This document shows, piece by piece, positions 26,624 to 34,928 of a stretch of 64,000 bases of DNA. Position numbers and translations under genes: made by a program. The stretch's first letter is position 1, and each line of letters opens with the position of its first letter. The stretch is from NCBI RefSeq assembly GCF_013363995.1, contig NZ_JABWGO010000002.1:372001-436000 (forward strand), in the 5' to 3' direction. The notes below the pieces were generated by a model. It did not search any database, was not told the origin of the DNA, and saw only the letters and a program-made list of their open reading frames with translations. This DNA is from Nonomuraea rhodomycinica. Lineage in GTDB: Bacteria > Actinomycetota > Actinomycetes > Streptosporangiales > Streptosporangiaceae.

Positions 26624-27652
26624 GTGACGAGGACCACGCCGCCGCGCCCGCTCGATGTCGAGGCGTTGTTCCCGGAGTTGGCCGCCTACCGCGGCACGAC
26701 TACCCGGCTGCACCCGCGTCCGGGCAGCCCCGACGTGTCCTCCAGCTCCGTGGGCGGGCCGCTTCTGTGGCCGGCGGACGAGCCATGGCCGGTGTGCACG
26801 GAACCGCACCGGCGCGGGGTCGGCCGGCGCCCCGCCGACATCCATCGGGAGCGACAGATCCTCGCGGCAGCCTGGGCCCGCGATGCGAATCCCGGTCCCA
26901 CGACGGAGGAGCGGGCACTCCTGGAGGAGCGGGCGCGGAAGCATCGCGTCGCGGGGGTGGCCGACACCGATCCGCTGCCGATGATCGGGGTCGCCCAGCT
27001 GTACCGGCGGGACGTTCCCGACCTGCTGGCGGGCCCGGACGGGTGCGACCTGCTCCAGGTGTTCTGGTGCCCGTTCGACCTGCACGGAGGGACCGGCTAC
27101 GGCATGTCGATCGACCTCCGTTGGCGCCGGTCCTCCGAGGTGGTGGAGGTCCTGGCCGCGCCGCCTCGACCAGCGGTCGTCGGCTTCGAGGGGTACGTAC
27201 CGGAGCCTTGCGTGCTGCACCCGGAACAAGTGGCCACCTACCCGTTCGCCGGTTTGCTGCCCGAGGACCTGCGCGCCCGGATCGACGCCTGGGAGGAAGC
27301 CCTCGAGGAGGAGGCCGAAGAGTGGGAGAACGACGAGGCCCCCGAGGCGCCCACCTACCAGTTCGACCTGTCCATTCCGCCCGGCTGGCGCGCCGGAGGG
27401 TTCGCGTCGTGGCACGTGACCGACCCGTCCCCCATGGATTGCCGGACCTGCGCGGCGCCGATGGACCTGCTGCTGACCATCCACAGCAAGGAGTGGGACG
27501 GCGGCAGCGGCAGCTGGAAGCCGATCGAGGAGCAGGATCTGCCCGCGCACCGCTTCGCCACACCGACCGAGGTCGCCGTGGGTAACTGGGGGCAGCTGAA
27601 CGTCTTCGCCTGCCGCGTTCCCTCGCACCCGCACTCCTGGAGCATCCAGTAG
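26624..27652 (+). CDS. DUF1963/YwqG-like protein
   Basis: A 342-residue cytosolic protein, probably read from leaderless GTG 26624. It has the pattern of actinobacterial DUF1963 (YwqG-like) proteins: GGPLLWPADEPWPVC, a middle DPLPMIGVAQLYRRDVPDLL, then DLLQVFWCPFDLH and YGMSIDLRWR, and a terminal NVFACRVPSHPHSW. An acidic, Glu-rich helix (about 220-245) precedes a segment with a MDCRTCAAPMDLL CxxC pair that could hold a metal. YwqG relatives often occur with SUKH genes; whether this one is an immunity protein is open. It is divergent from the SUKH gene. Confidence 0.72.
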   Translation: MTRTTPPRPLDVEALFPELAAYRGTTTRLHPRPGSPDVSSSSVGGPLLWPADEPWPVCTEPHRRGVGRRPADIHRERQILAAAWARDANPGPTTEERALLEERARKHRVAGVADTDPLPMIGVAQLYRRDVPDLLAGPDGCDLLQVFWCPFDLHGGTGYGMSIDLRWRRSSEVVEVLAAPPRPAVVGFEGYVPEPCVLHPEQVATYPFAGLLPEDLRARIDAWEEALEEEAEEWENDEAPEAPTYQFDLSIPPGWRAGGFASWHVTDPSPMDCRTCAAPMDLLLTIHSKEWDGGSGSWKPIEEQDLPAHRFATPTEVAVGNWGQLNVFACRVPSHPHSWSIQ

Positions 27653-27913
27653 GCCGTGAGGTCTGTGATCCTTGCCGTGTGCTCGATGCAACGCTCGCCT
27701 CCGTGGACGTCGGCGGTTGTGCTTCACCTGGGTGGGCCGCTGTCATGGCCGAGAGTCGTCATATCCGTCGGATCGGCAAGCTCCAGCGGACCGGTTTCGC
27801 GGCGAGCGCCAGTTCCACGACCAGCTGAGCCGCCCGTCCGCTGAAGCCGGCCTGTTCCATCCCGGTTCTGTGCTCTTCACAGTGTGGATCAAGAAATGCC
27901 AGCGTCACGCGGC
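27653..27913. other. Non-coding or decayed stretch before the DUF4240 pseudogene
   Basis: No open frame here has support. Together with 27914-28378 it makes about 725 bp of likely degraded DNA between two intact genes. Confidence 0.45.
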
Positions 27914-28131
27914 ATGGACGTCGACGACTTATGGGACCTGATCGAGCGCTGCCGCCGTGAAAGCGCGTGTCGCGTGGTTGGAAAGCAGGCTTTCCCGTCG
28001 ACCGGTCGAGGAAGTCATCGACTATGACGTCTGATGGACGATCATGATCGAACTGCCTGAGGTGCTCCACCGAAGAGCAGCCGGGGTTCGAAGCTCTGGC
28101 CTACGCGCACTACGACGCCCACGGTGGGTGA
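27914..28131 (+). pseudogene. Decayed DUF4240 gene
   Basis: Pieces of a DUF4240 protein appear in different frames. ATG 27914 opens MDVDDLWDLIERCRRE, matching the start of the intact gene at 17641 (IDGFWELVERSARE). The reading then shifts frame into KARVAWLESRLSRRPVEEVIDYDV before a TGA (28031-28033); compare QARVAWLKDQLCGLSAEEIVDFDV in the intact copy. The middle of the domain is missing, and a third piece, TEEQPGFEALAYAHYDAHGG, ends at TGA 28131, resembling the C-terminal end of DUF4240 proteins. Frameshift plus internal deletion make it non-functional. Confidence 0.75.
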
Positions 28132-28378
28132 TCGGACATGGGCTGGGCGGTCTTGGCGAAGCTGCGGAGGCCCGTGGTGTTTCCGGTGATAGCCCGCTAC
28201 CTGGACCTATGAAGATCCGATAGTTGCCCCTCCTTGTCGGCGAAGGTCTGCCCGCGGCGACCTGCGCGATCAGGTTGGAAAAGCCTCGGGACGCATTCTG
28301 GGTGATCCCAAGCCACTGCGGCCGCACTGGGCCGCAGCGGCCGCAACAGCAATCTTCTCGCATAAGAAAGGTCATCAC
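28132..28378. other. Intergenic stretch with one hairpin
   Basis: No gene seen. A hairpin at 28312-28341 (CTGCGGCC / GGCCGCAG core, 6-nt loop, with four further pairs after one mismatch) lies 38 bp before the next gene; it may be a terminator for earlier decayed genes. The AAGAAAGG ribosome site of the next gene is at about 28363-28370. Confidence 0.4.
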
Positions 28379-29458
28379 ATGAGTCCTTCCGATGCGACAT
28401 TTGCTGAGCTTCGTCTAGCGGGCCTGCCGGGGCAGCTGTGCCTCAGCTGGTGTCAGGGCGACGATCTGGAGGAGGTGGCGCGCAGGTTTGGTGCGGACAT
28501 GTCGAGCGGCGCGTGGGCCACCCCGGACGACATCGAGGACTTGGAAGAGGAACACCCTGGGCAACTGCTCCAGCTCGCTCCTTTGGGCGATTGGGTCATC
28601 GCGCTCGAACCAGCCGGTTTCCAAGGGGTGCGCCCAGAGATCATAGGCCCGCTGTCATCCGGTGGGCAGGCGTTCAGCGTCTCCTGGAATATCGAACTGG
28701 ACAGCTCGGTCTGCTATGCCGCAGACGGAGAGATCAAGACTTCGTTCAACCTGGTGGAGGTCGAGACGCGCTACGGAGCCGACCCGGCGGTGCTGGATCC
28801 GGTGCTGCGGGAGGTTGGCCTGCACGGCGGGCTGCCGGTCGAGACACGCAAAGCACGCAGCCTGGCATTGGGCGAAAAGATCAGCGGGCGGCCACTGACG
28901 CCGGACTGGCTGCATTCACCGCGCTTCGTCTTCACGATCACGGACCCGCTGCCCGACCTGCCCGTGCTGCCCTCTTACCTCAGCCCTCGGCCCTCCTTTC
29001 TCGACGAACCCGAGTTCACGCGCATTCTGTCCGGACCGGCGCCTACGGCGGCTCCGGCGATCGCCAGGATGGTCGTCTCCGCCGCCGCCGGCGTGGCCGC
29101 GCTGCAGGGCGAGCTGGCCGAGGAGATCATGGCACTACTCGACCACGGAGAGCGTTACCCGGGCCAGCGCCAAGCCCTTCAGGCGCTCCTGGCCGAGCAC
29201 AGAGACATGACCTGGCAACAGGCCGGAAGGCTACGTGCCGACGCCACTCCGGGCCGTGCGGACGCAGCGTTGGAGCTTGAAGTGGCCAGCAGTGCCACGC
29301 GTGTCCTCATGGCGGCCCTGCTCCCCGACCCGATCGAGGCGGCCCTCGCAGCCGCATCTCAAGGAAAATATCTGCGGCTTCCCCCGGCCGAGCATGAACG
29401 CATGGAAGTGCTCTACAAGGTGGGATGTCGCATTGAGTACGATCTGCGGCATTCCTGA
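28379..29458 (+). CDS. DUF6461-like protein
   Basis: A 359-residue protein from ATG 28379 with an AAGAAAGG ribosome site about 8 nt upstream. The N-terminal half (about 1-190) shows LCLSWCQGDDLEEVARRFGAD, then LLQLAPLGDWVIALEPAGFQG and FSVSWNIELDSSVCYAADGEI, the layout of the DUF6461 family (unknown function, frequent in Streptomyces-like genomes). The C-terminal half (about 215-359) is helical with no match I recognise. It is the last gene of the accessory stretch and again belongs to a family seen in toxin/immunity neighbourhoods, but that is only association. Confidence 0.68.
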   Translation: MSPSDATFAELRLAGLPGQLCLSWCQGDDLEEVARRFGADMSSGAWATPDDIEDLEEEHPGQLLQLAPLGDWVIALEPAGFQGVRPEIIGPLSSGGQAFSVSWNIELDSSVCYAADGEIKTSFNLVEVETRYGADPAVLDPVLREVGLHGGLPVETRKARSLALGEKISGRPLTPDWLHSPRFVFTITDPLPDLPVLPSYLSPRPSFLDEPEFTRILSGPAPTAAPAIARMVVSAAAGVAALQGELAEEIMALLDHGERYPGQRQALQALLAEHRDMTWQQAGRLRADATPGRADAALELEVASSATRVLMAALLPDPIEAALAAASQGKYLRLPPAEHERMEVLYKVGCRIEYDLRHS

Positions 29459-29560
29459 GATTTGCCGCGCCCCCGAACCCCGCTCCGTCACCAGTTGGCC
29501 ATGACCCCCACAACGACGCGGACCATAGGAAGCCGCTCGATCCGTCCCGCGAAACCTGGG

Positions 29561-30250
29561 TCAGGTCGGGGCGGTCAGTGACCGTGCCTCCGCTCGGGCG
29601 ATGCGCGCCTTCACGTCGCGGAAGTGCAGCCGCATCGCCTCTCGCGCGGCCTCGGCGTCCCGGGCGCGCAGCGCCGCCACGATCCGGCGGTGGTTGACGA
29701 CGATCTCCGCGGTCCGCTCCTCCGGGGGCCCGAGCGTCGGCTCCACCTCGTGGTAGACGTCCCAGAACAGGCCGATCAGCTGCAGCACCAGCTCGTTGCC
29801 GCACGACTCGTACAGCAGCGCGTGGAACGCCCGATCGGCTTCCCGGTCCCGGTCCATGCCGTTGACCAGGGCGTCCAGCGCGGCGAGCCGGACGGCGCTG
29901 GTGCTCCGGGCCACCTGGCCGATCAGTTCGGTCTCCAGGAGTTCGCGGACCTCGACGAGGTCGTGCAGCGCGCGGATCCCGCCGCCCGGACCCGAGCGCA
30001 CCTGGAAGGCGAGCGACGGGGTCAGCACGTCGAGGGACGCGTGACCGACGAACGTCCCGTGACCGTGCCGGATCTCGACGATGCCCAACGCCTTCAGAGC
30101 CCGTACGGCCTCGCGGACGCTGTTCCGGCTCGCTCCGAGCAGGTCCATCAACTGGACCTCGGTCGGCATCGGCGACCCGGGGGCCAGTCCGCGCTCGTGG
30201 ATCAGGGCGACGATGCGCTCTTGAAGCGACGCGCCGTCACGCGTACGCAT
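29561..30250 (-). CDS. GntR-family (FCD/FadR-type) regulator
   Basis: A 229-residue repressor-type protein. The winged helix (about 8-70) shows LQERIVALIHERGLAPGSPMPTE, LGASRNSVREAVRALKALGIVEIRHGHGTFV; the all-helical FCD ligand domain (about 85-220) has DLVEVRELLETELIG, DRAFHALLYESCGN and the C-terminal NHRRIVAALRARDAEAAREAMRLHF with likely metal-site histidines. ATG 30250 has CTGGAGG upstream. It lies downstream of the secreted sialidase on the same strand and may control it, as FCD-type NanR does for sialic-acid genes in other bacteria; this is inference from position. Confidence 0.9.
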   Translation of the reverse strand: MRTRDGASLQERIVALIHERGLAPGSPMPTEVQLMDLLGASRNSVREAVRALKALGIVEIRHGHGTFVGHASLDVLTPSLAFQVRSGPGGGIRALHDLVEVRELLETELIGQVARSTSAVRLAALDALVNGMDRDREADRAFHALLYESCGNELVLQLIGLFWDVYHEVEPTLGPPEERTAEIVVNHRRIVAALRARDAEAAREAMRLHFRDVKARIARAEARSLTAPT

Positions 30251-30525
30251 GCTGCCTCCAGGCTCGTCGACGACCTCGTGTCAAAACATCCCACCTCTCG
30301 GTCCCGTAAGGCCAGGCGAAGCGGGAAAGTTCACATCGACGACATGGAGGAGCCACCGGATGGACGCGGCCCGGTCGCCGCTCCCACGAGACGCCGGGGG
30401 CGAGCGTGGCGTGGTCGTCCTGCCGATCGTTCGGAAGGTCGGCGGTTGGGCCGGCCGGCAGGACGTGGGATGTCCTGGGCCGCTCGGTGGGCGGTCACCG
30501 GCGGCCGGGCACCGTCACGACGCGG
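30251..30525. other. Upstream region of the GntR gene
   Basis: No gene seen. The minus-strand promoter of the GntR gene should lie near 30260-30300, where a TTTTGACAC-like segment occurs on the minus strand; the rest is high-GC and featureless up to the sialidase terminator. Confidence 0.4.
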
Positions 30526-30560
30526 CGACGGCGCTCGCCGGTGTCCGGCGAGCGCCGTCG
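30526..30560 (-). terminator. Terminator after the sialidase gene
   Basis: A perfect 16-bp stem, CGACGGCGCTCGCCGG / CCGGCGAGCGCCGTCG, with a 3-nt loop, starts 14 bp beyond the sialidase stop. It makes co-transcription of sialidase and GntR unlikely unless read-through occurs. Confidence 0.85.
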
Positions 30561-30573
30561 TGGAAGTGGTTCG

Positions 30574-32511
30574 TCAGCCGACCTGGTCGAACGGCAGCCG
30601 CAGCCCCAGCCGGCCGCCGATCGGGAGGTTCCGCTGGCGGATCAGGTCCAGCTCGGTGCCGGTGAGGGCGCGCCGGTAGACGCGTACCTCGTCCAGCGTC
30701 CCGTGGAAGCGGTCCACGCCGTCCATCCGCTGCCCGATGTGGATGCCGCCGACCCCGAACTCCTTGCCGAGGGTCAGCGAACCGGCCGGCGTCGCCGCCG
30801 ACGAGACCTGCACGCCGTCCACCAGGAGCCGGAGCTCGCCGCGTACCCGCTGGAGCGCCACGAAGTGCCACTGTCCGTCGTTGTACGCGCTCGGCGACTG
30901 CACGGTCACGTTGAACCGGTCGACGGACAGGACCGCCCGGATGCGGTTGCTGGCCGGTTCGGCCCGCAGCCACAGCGCCGGCGGGTTGGTGCCCCGGTTC
31001 ACCCGGTAGAGCCAGAGGATCGCGTGCGCCCCGGTCTTGTCCGAGTACCGGATCCAGGAGGTCAGCGTGAAGTCCTTCGCGCCGAGGTCGATGGAGTCGT
31101 CGAACGGCACCTCCACCCGGTCGTCCACCCGGTCCAGGGCCAGCCCGTCGCCGAACCGCCCGTCGGTGGTCTGCGCGCCACCGCGGACGTACGCCTCGTT
31201 GTGGTACGGCGAATCGTCCGGGGTCGTCGGGCCGGGCGCCGGGGGTCCGGGGATGCCGGGCGGGGTGCCGTTCGGCGTCTCCAGGTACGCCTCGTTGAAG
31301 CGCGCGAACCGGATCTGCTCGTACGGCGTGACGGCGCCGGCCTCGTACATCAGGGCCGCCTCGTCACCGTCCAGGCGCACCATGTCCGAGTACGCCGACG
31401 GCCCCCAGTGGAAGACCTTGCCTTCGTTCCAGGTGTCGAAGCTGCGCCCCTCGTCGTGGGACGACCGGATCCCCATCGCCTCCCGGGCGTTCGGGTGCAT
31501 CGGCGAGGAGAAGAGGAGGCGCTCCTCGCTGAAGCGCAGCAGCGACGCCTGGACGTCGGTCGTCGCCAGTGCCGGCATGGTGCGGAACGGGGCGTCCCAC
31601 GTCTGGCCGCCGTCGCTGCTGGTCGCGTACGCCCGGCTGCCCTCGTCGGTGCCGCGCTCACGGGCCGAGGCGTAGACGCGCCCGTCGGTGAGCTCGACGA
31701 CGGTGACCTCCTGGGCGATGACCGTGCCGTCGTCGCGGGACGTCTCGGCGCCGATGTTCCAGGTCGCGCCGCTGTCGTCGCTGTAGAGCAGGTGCGTGCC
31801 GTAGACGTGCTTGCCGACCCGGTCCCAGCTCTCGAAGTTCGCCCCGACGACCAGCCGGCCGGCGTGCGGGCCGCGCTTGAGCTGGATGCCGTGCATGGGG
31901 CCGGTGGCGTACCAGAAGTTCCACTCCGGACGCTTGCCCTCGGTCATCTCCCTGGCGGGCGACCAGGTCGCCCCGTGGTCGTCGCTGAACTGCACCCAGG
32001 GGTCGCGGTCGCAGCCGTTCGGGCACGGCTCCGCGCCGTTGTGGGTGCTCACCAGCACGACGCGGCCGGTGCGCTCGTCGACGATCGGCACCGGGTTGCC
32101 ATGGGTCGTGCCGTTGCCCTCCGAGACCACCTGGAGGGGGCCCCAGGTTCGCCCGCCGTCGGCGGAGCGGCGCAGCACGAGGTCGATGTCCTCGTCGTCG
32201 CCGCAGTCCTTCACCCGTCCCTCGGCGAACGCCAGGAGTGTGCCGTCGGTGGCGCGCACCACCGCGGGGATCCGGAAGCAGGCGTATCCGAAGTCGCCCT
32301 GTTTGTAGAGCACCTGCTCGTCCATGAACGGCACGGCGCCGGCGGTCGTGCCGGCCTGGAAGGCGCCGGCTCGCCGCGCGTCTTCGGCTGCCGCGGACGC
32401 CGTCGCGGTGAAGGTGCTGACGAGTAAGGCGGCGAGCGCCGTCACGGCGCCCGCACGGCGGCTGCGGGAGCGCCAGGTACGGCGGCTCTCCGGGGGGTGG
32501 CCATCGTGCAT
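30574..32511 (-). CDS. Secreted exo-alpha-sialidase (GH33) with LamG domain
   Basis: A 645-residue exported glycosidase that should release terminal sialic acids. It has a signal peptide (about 1-40, ending TASAAA), the FRIP motif in GYACFRIPAVV, and five Asp boxes (SADGGRTWG, SDDHGATWS, SDDSGATWN, SSDGGQTWD, SHDEGRSFD) spread through the six-bladed propeller (about 65-415). A Pro/Thr linker leads to a LamG/concanavalin-like domain (about 440-630) with FTLTSWIRYSDKTG and DEVRVYRRALTGTELDLI, likely glycan-binding. ATG 32511 follows GAGGAC. A palindromic operator region lies upstream. No sialic acid uptake genes are in the window. Confidence 0.93.
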   Translation of the reverse strand: MHDGHPPESRRTWRSRSRRAGAVTALAALLVSTFTATASAAAEDARRAGAFQAGTTAGAVPFMDEQVLYKQGDFGYACFRIPAVVRATDGTLLAFAEGRVKDCGDDEDIDLVLRRSADGGRTWGPLQVVSEGNGTTHGNPVPIVDERTGRVVLVSTHNGAEPCPNGCDRDPWVQFSDDHGATWSPAREMTEGKRPEWNFWYATGPMHGIQLKRGPHAGRLVVGANFESWDRVGKHVYGTHLLYSDDSGATWNIGAETSRDDGTVIAQEVTVVELTDGRVYASARERGTDEGSRAYATSSDGGQTWDAPFRTMPALATTDVQASLLRFSEERLLFSSPMHPNAREAMGIRSSHDEGRSFDTWNEGKVFHWGPSAYSDMVRLDGDEAALMYEAGAVTPYEQIRFARFNEAYLETPNGTPPGIPGPPAPGPTTPDDSPYHNEAYVRGGAQTTDGRFGDGLALDRVDDRVEVPFDDSIDLGAKDFTLTSWIRYSDKTGAHAILWLYRVNRGTNPPALWLRAEPASNRIRAVLSVDRFNVTVQSPSAYNDGQWHFVALQRVRGELRLLVDGVQVSSAATPAGSLTLGKEFGVGGIHIGQRMDGVDRFHGTLDEVRVYRRALTGTELDLIRQRNLPIGGRLGLRLPFDQVG

Positions 32512-32548
32512 GTCCTCGCCCTTCCTGACGGGAGGAGATTATGAGCGG

Positions 32549-32588
32549 ACATCCTACGTCCAACGTTGGATGTCGTACAGACGTTGGA
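32549..32588. promoter_or_regulatory. Operator cluster upstream of the sialidase gene
   Basis: The perfect 12-bp palindrome TCCAACGTTGGA lies at 32559-32570, nested in a larger ACATCC/GGATGT inverted repeat (32549-32573). ACGTTGGA is repeated directly at 32563 and 32581 (18 bp apart). The cluster is 38 bp upstream of the sialidase start and also faces the divergent padR gene. It is a good candidate site for the GntR regulator nearby. Confidence 0.6.
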
Positions 32589-32619
32589 CGTCTCCTCTCC
32601 GACAAGGCGCATGCATAGA

Positions 32620-32639
32620 TGATCTGTATATATTGATCA
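32620..32639. promoter_or_regulatory. Operator at the padR start
   Basis: TGATCTGTATATATTGATCA has TGATC/GATCA arms around an AT-rich TATATA centre, a form expected for PadR-family autoregulation. It ends directly before the padR ATG at 32641. Confidence 0.55.
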
Positions 32640-32640
32640 C

Positions 32641-32973
32641 ATGAGGCAGATGCAGGAGCCGACCTTCCTGATCCTGACCGCGCTCGCCGCCGGTCCACAG
32701 CACGGGTACGGCGTCATCACCGACGTGGAGCGCATCTCCGACGGACAGGTCCGCCTGCGGGCCGGCACCCTGTACGCGGCGCTCGACCGCCTCCAGGCGG
32801 AAGGGCTCATCACGCAGGACCGGGAGGAGATCGTGGACGGCAGGGTGCGGCGCTACTACCGGCTGACCGGCGACGGCGCGACCAGGCTGGCGACCGAGGC
32901 CGAGCGGATGCGCAGGCACGCGCGGGCGGCCACCGCGCGCCTGCGCGCCGCCGGTTCGGGAGGCGTGGCGTGA
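32641..32973 (+). CDS. PadR-family transcriptional regulator
   Basis: A 110-residue winged-helix regulator: MQEPTFLILTALAAGPQHGYGVITDVERIS, RAGTLYAALDRLQAEGLI and RRYYRLTGDGATRLATEAERM. This is the short PadR-s2 type with a reduced C-terminal helix. It overlaps the next gene by 4 bp (GTGA), so it probably controls itself and the membrane protein through the palindrome at its start. Ligand unknown. Confidence 0.92.
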   Translation: MRQMQEPTFLILTALAAGPQHGYGVITDVERISDGQVRLRAGTLYAALDRLQAEGLITQDREEIVDGRVRRYYRLTGDGATRLATEAERMRRHARAATARLRAAGSGGVA

Positions 32974-33905
32974 GCCGGCTCGAAGCCCGTTACCGGCGTC
33001 TCCTGGCCTGCTACCCGCGCGACCACCGGGCGCTGCACGAGGAGGAGATGATCGGCGTGCTGCTGGCGGGCGCCCGCCCCGGCCAGACCCGCCCGCACCC
33101 GGCGGACGTCGCCGACCTGCTGTGGGGGGCGCTGCGCGTGCACGGCCGGCGGGCCTTCGGGCCGGTCTCCGCGTCCGCGTGGCGGGACGGGCCGGCCGTC
33201 GCCCTGGCGCTGTGGCCGTTCCTGATCCTGATCAGCACGCTGGCGACCCAGCTGTTGCTGTCGGCCGAGTCCTTGCACAACGTGGGCCTCGCCGCGCTGC
33301 GGCGATCGACCGTGGTTCTCTTCGTGGCCGAGGCGGTCGTGGTCGCGGCCCTGCCGGCGCTGGCCGTGCTGCTCGGCCGCCGGTGGATCGCCGTGCTGGG
33401 CGTGGTCGCGTTCGCCCTGTACTCGGCCCGGCACCCGTACCTGCTGCATCTGGACGCGCTTTTGTTCCCCGACCACGGGGTCGTCCTGCTGGCGCAGGTG
33501 GCGGCGCTGGTGATCGCGTTCCTCCCGGCCGCGCACCGGGCGGTCAGGCTCGTCCCGCGGCGCGCGTTCCTCGCGTGGGGGCCGCCGGCGGTGGCCGGGC
33601 TGACGGCGAGCAAGGCCGTCGTGCGGTGGGTGGACGTGCTCGCCCACCAGGACATCGTGGCGTGGAAGCCCGTGCCGTGGCTGGTCGTGGTGGCGCTGGC
33701 GGCCGGGCACGCCTGCCGTTCGGCCGTCGGGCGGCGGGCCGCGCTGATCCTGTTCCTGCCCGCGGCGGCCCTCGGCGACCTGGGGGACCTGCCCTTCGTC
33801 TCCACGCCCACGGCTCTGGCACAGCTCGGCTGCGCGGCCCTGGCGTTCACCGCCGCGGCCGTCCTGGGCCGTCGCCGGCGCGGTCCAGTGGCTCCGGCCG
33901 GCTGA
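32970..33905 (+). CDS. Membrane protein coupled to PadR
   Basis: A 311-residue protein starting at GTG 32970 within the padR stop. The first 60 residues (SRLEARYRRLLACYPRDHRALHEEEMIGVLL) match the cytosolic leader often seen in PadR-coupled membrane proteins of actinomycetes, here with the YPxxHR motif. About seven hydrophobic segments follow between residues 70 and 300. Function unknown; the PadR-plus-membrane-protein pairing suggests a stress or drug response unit. Confidence 0.8.
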   Translation: MSRLEARYRRLLACYPRDHRALHEEEMIGVLLAGARPGQTRPHPADVADLLWGALRVHGRRAFGPVSASAWRDGPAVALALWPFLILISTLATQLLLSAESLHNVGLAALRRSTVVLFVAEAVVVAALPALAVLLGRRWIAVLGVVAFALYSARHPYLLHLDALLFPDHGVVLLAQVAALVIAFLPAAHRAVRLVPRRAFLAWGPPAVAGLTASKAVVRWVDVLAHQDIVAWKPVPWLVVVALAAGHACRSAVGRRAALILFLPAAALGDLGDLPFVSTPTALAQLGCAALAFTAAAVLGRRRRGPVAPAG

Positions 33906-34016
33906 CCACCGCGCCACAGGCTGACGCCCCAAGGCGGCGGACGCCTACGCCCCGGGCGGCGGACGACAAAGGTCCTGTCGATCGGTGGCGAGGCCGGACG
34001 GAGCTCCTGCCCGCGC

Positions 34017-34691
34017 CTACCTGGCCCTGCGGGTGTAGACGACGCGGTCGACCAGCCGTTCGGACTGGCCTGGCGGGGTGAAGTACAGCTCGAAGGTGTG
34101 CCGGTCGTCGGACCTGATGGTGATCACTGTGCGCATCGGTATCGTCTTTCCGGCGTACTCGGGGCCGAGCACCCCGGGATCGGTGAACTCTCCCGGCAGT
34201 GACAGCCGGTTGCTGCCCTTGCTGAGGGCAGGACCGCGGTAGGTCATCGCGGTGGGGGTGACGCTGTCGAACGTCGTCCACTCGTAGCGCCGGTCGATGG
34301 TGGAGAAGCCGAGGATGCCCAGCCGGTAGTAGGGATGACCGCCGAGGACTCCTTCGGTCTGCTCTTCCAGGAACCGGCCGCCCGTCTTGGCGATCCATCG
34401 CGTCCTGACCGTGATGTCGCGGGAGACGACCGGTCTGCCGTCGCGGCCGAGAATGTAGTTGTACTTGGTGGCTTTCCAGGTGCCGGCCAGCGGGTCGAGC
34501 CGGCGGTGGTAGGGCCCGGGCGCAAGCGGGTCGCTGGGCGCGCCCTGGGTCCGGACGGCCGCCGCGGTGACCGGCGCGGTGGCGGTGATCTGCGCCGTAC
34601 CGGTGACCGGCGCCGTGGCGGCGGCCGGCGTGCCGGTCAGGGCGAGTACGGCCACGGCCGAGATGACGGACAGGGACAGTCTGTTCAGCAT
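34017..34691 (-). CDS. Secreted protein, DUF1579-like
   Basis: A 224-residue exported protein with a signal peptide (about 1-28, ending TPAAAT) from ATG 34691, with GGAG 7 nt upstream. The mature part has LDPLAGTWKATKYNYILGRDGRPVVSRDITVRTRWI, a GRFLEEQTEG strand and LGFSTIDRRYEWTTFDSVTPTAMTYRG, which resembles DUF1579-type beta-barrel proteins that bind or modify small molecules. A run of AP-V-T-A repeats follows the signal peptide. It is divergent from the histidine kinase gene. Function unknown. Confidence 0.72.
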   Translation of the reverse strand: MLNRLSLSVISAVAVLALTGTPAAATAPVTGTAQITATAPVTAAAVRTQGAPSDPLAPGPYHRRLDPLAGTWKATKYNYILGRDGRPVVSRDITVRTRWIAKTGGRFLEEQTEGVLGGHPYYRLGILGFSTIDRRYEWTTFDSVTPTAMTYRGPALSKGSNRLSLPGEFTDPGVLGPEYAGKTIPMRTVITIRSDDRHTFELYFTPPGQSERLVDRVVYTRRAR

Positions 34692-34928
34692 GGTTGTCTC
34701 CATGGGCTGCGGAAGGCCGGTGGGCGAGGTGGTGTGGCCGCGCCGCCCGTGCTCTCCTTCGCAGGGGCTTCCGACATGAACGATCTTGTGCCGTGGCTGG
34801 GCCGGGCACGCGCGCGGCGGTCCGGCCGCCGGCGTACGAGATCGTGACATCGCGGGAAGCGTGCCTGATAGTGTCCCCGTCATCGGCAAGAAGTGCATTT
34901 TGCACGCTTCACGGGAGGGTCCCGGCGA

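Noticed and set aside
27653..28378. Insertion sequence remnant
   Set aside because: I searched by eye for terminal inverted repeats and transposase motifs (DDE or HUH) and found none that I can defend.
30406..32427. 673-codon plus-strand frame opposite the sialidase
   Set aside because: No family similarity; it mirrors the sialidase codons, whose Asp boxes and signal peptide are unmistakable.
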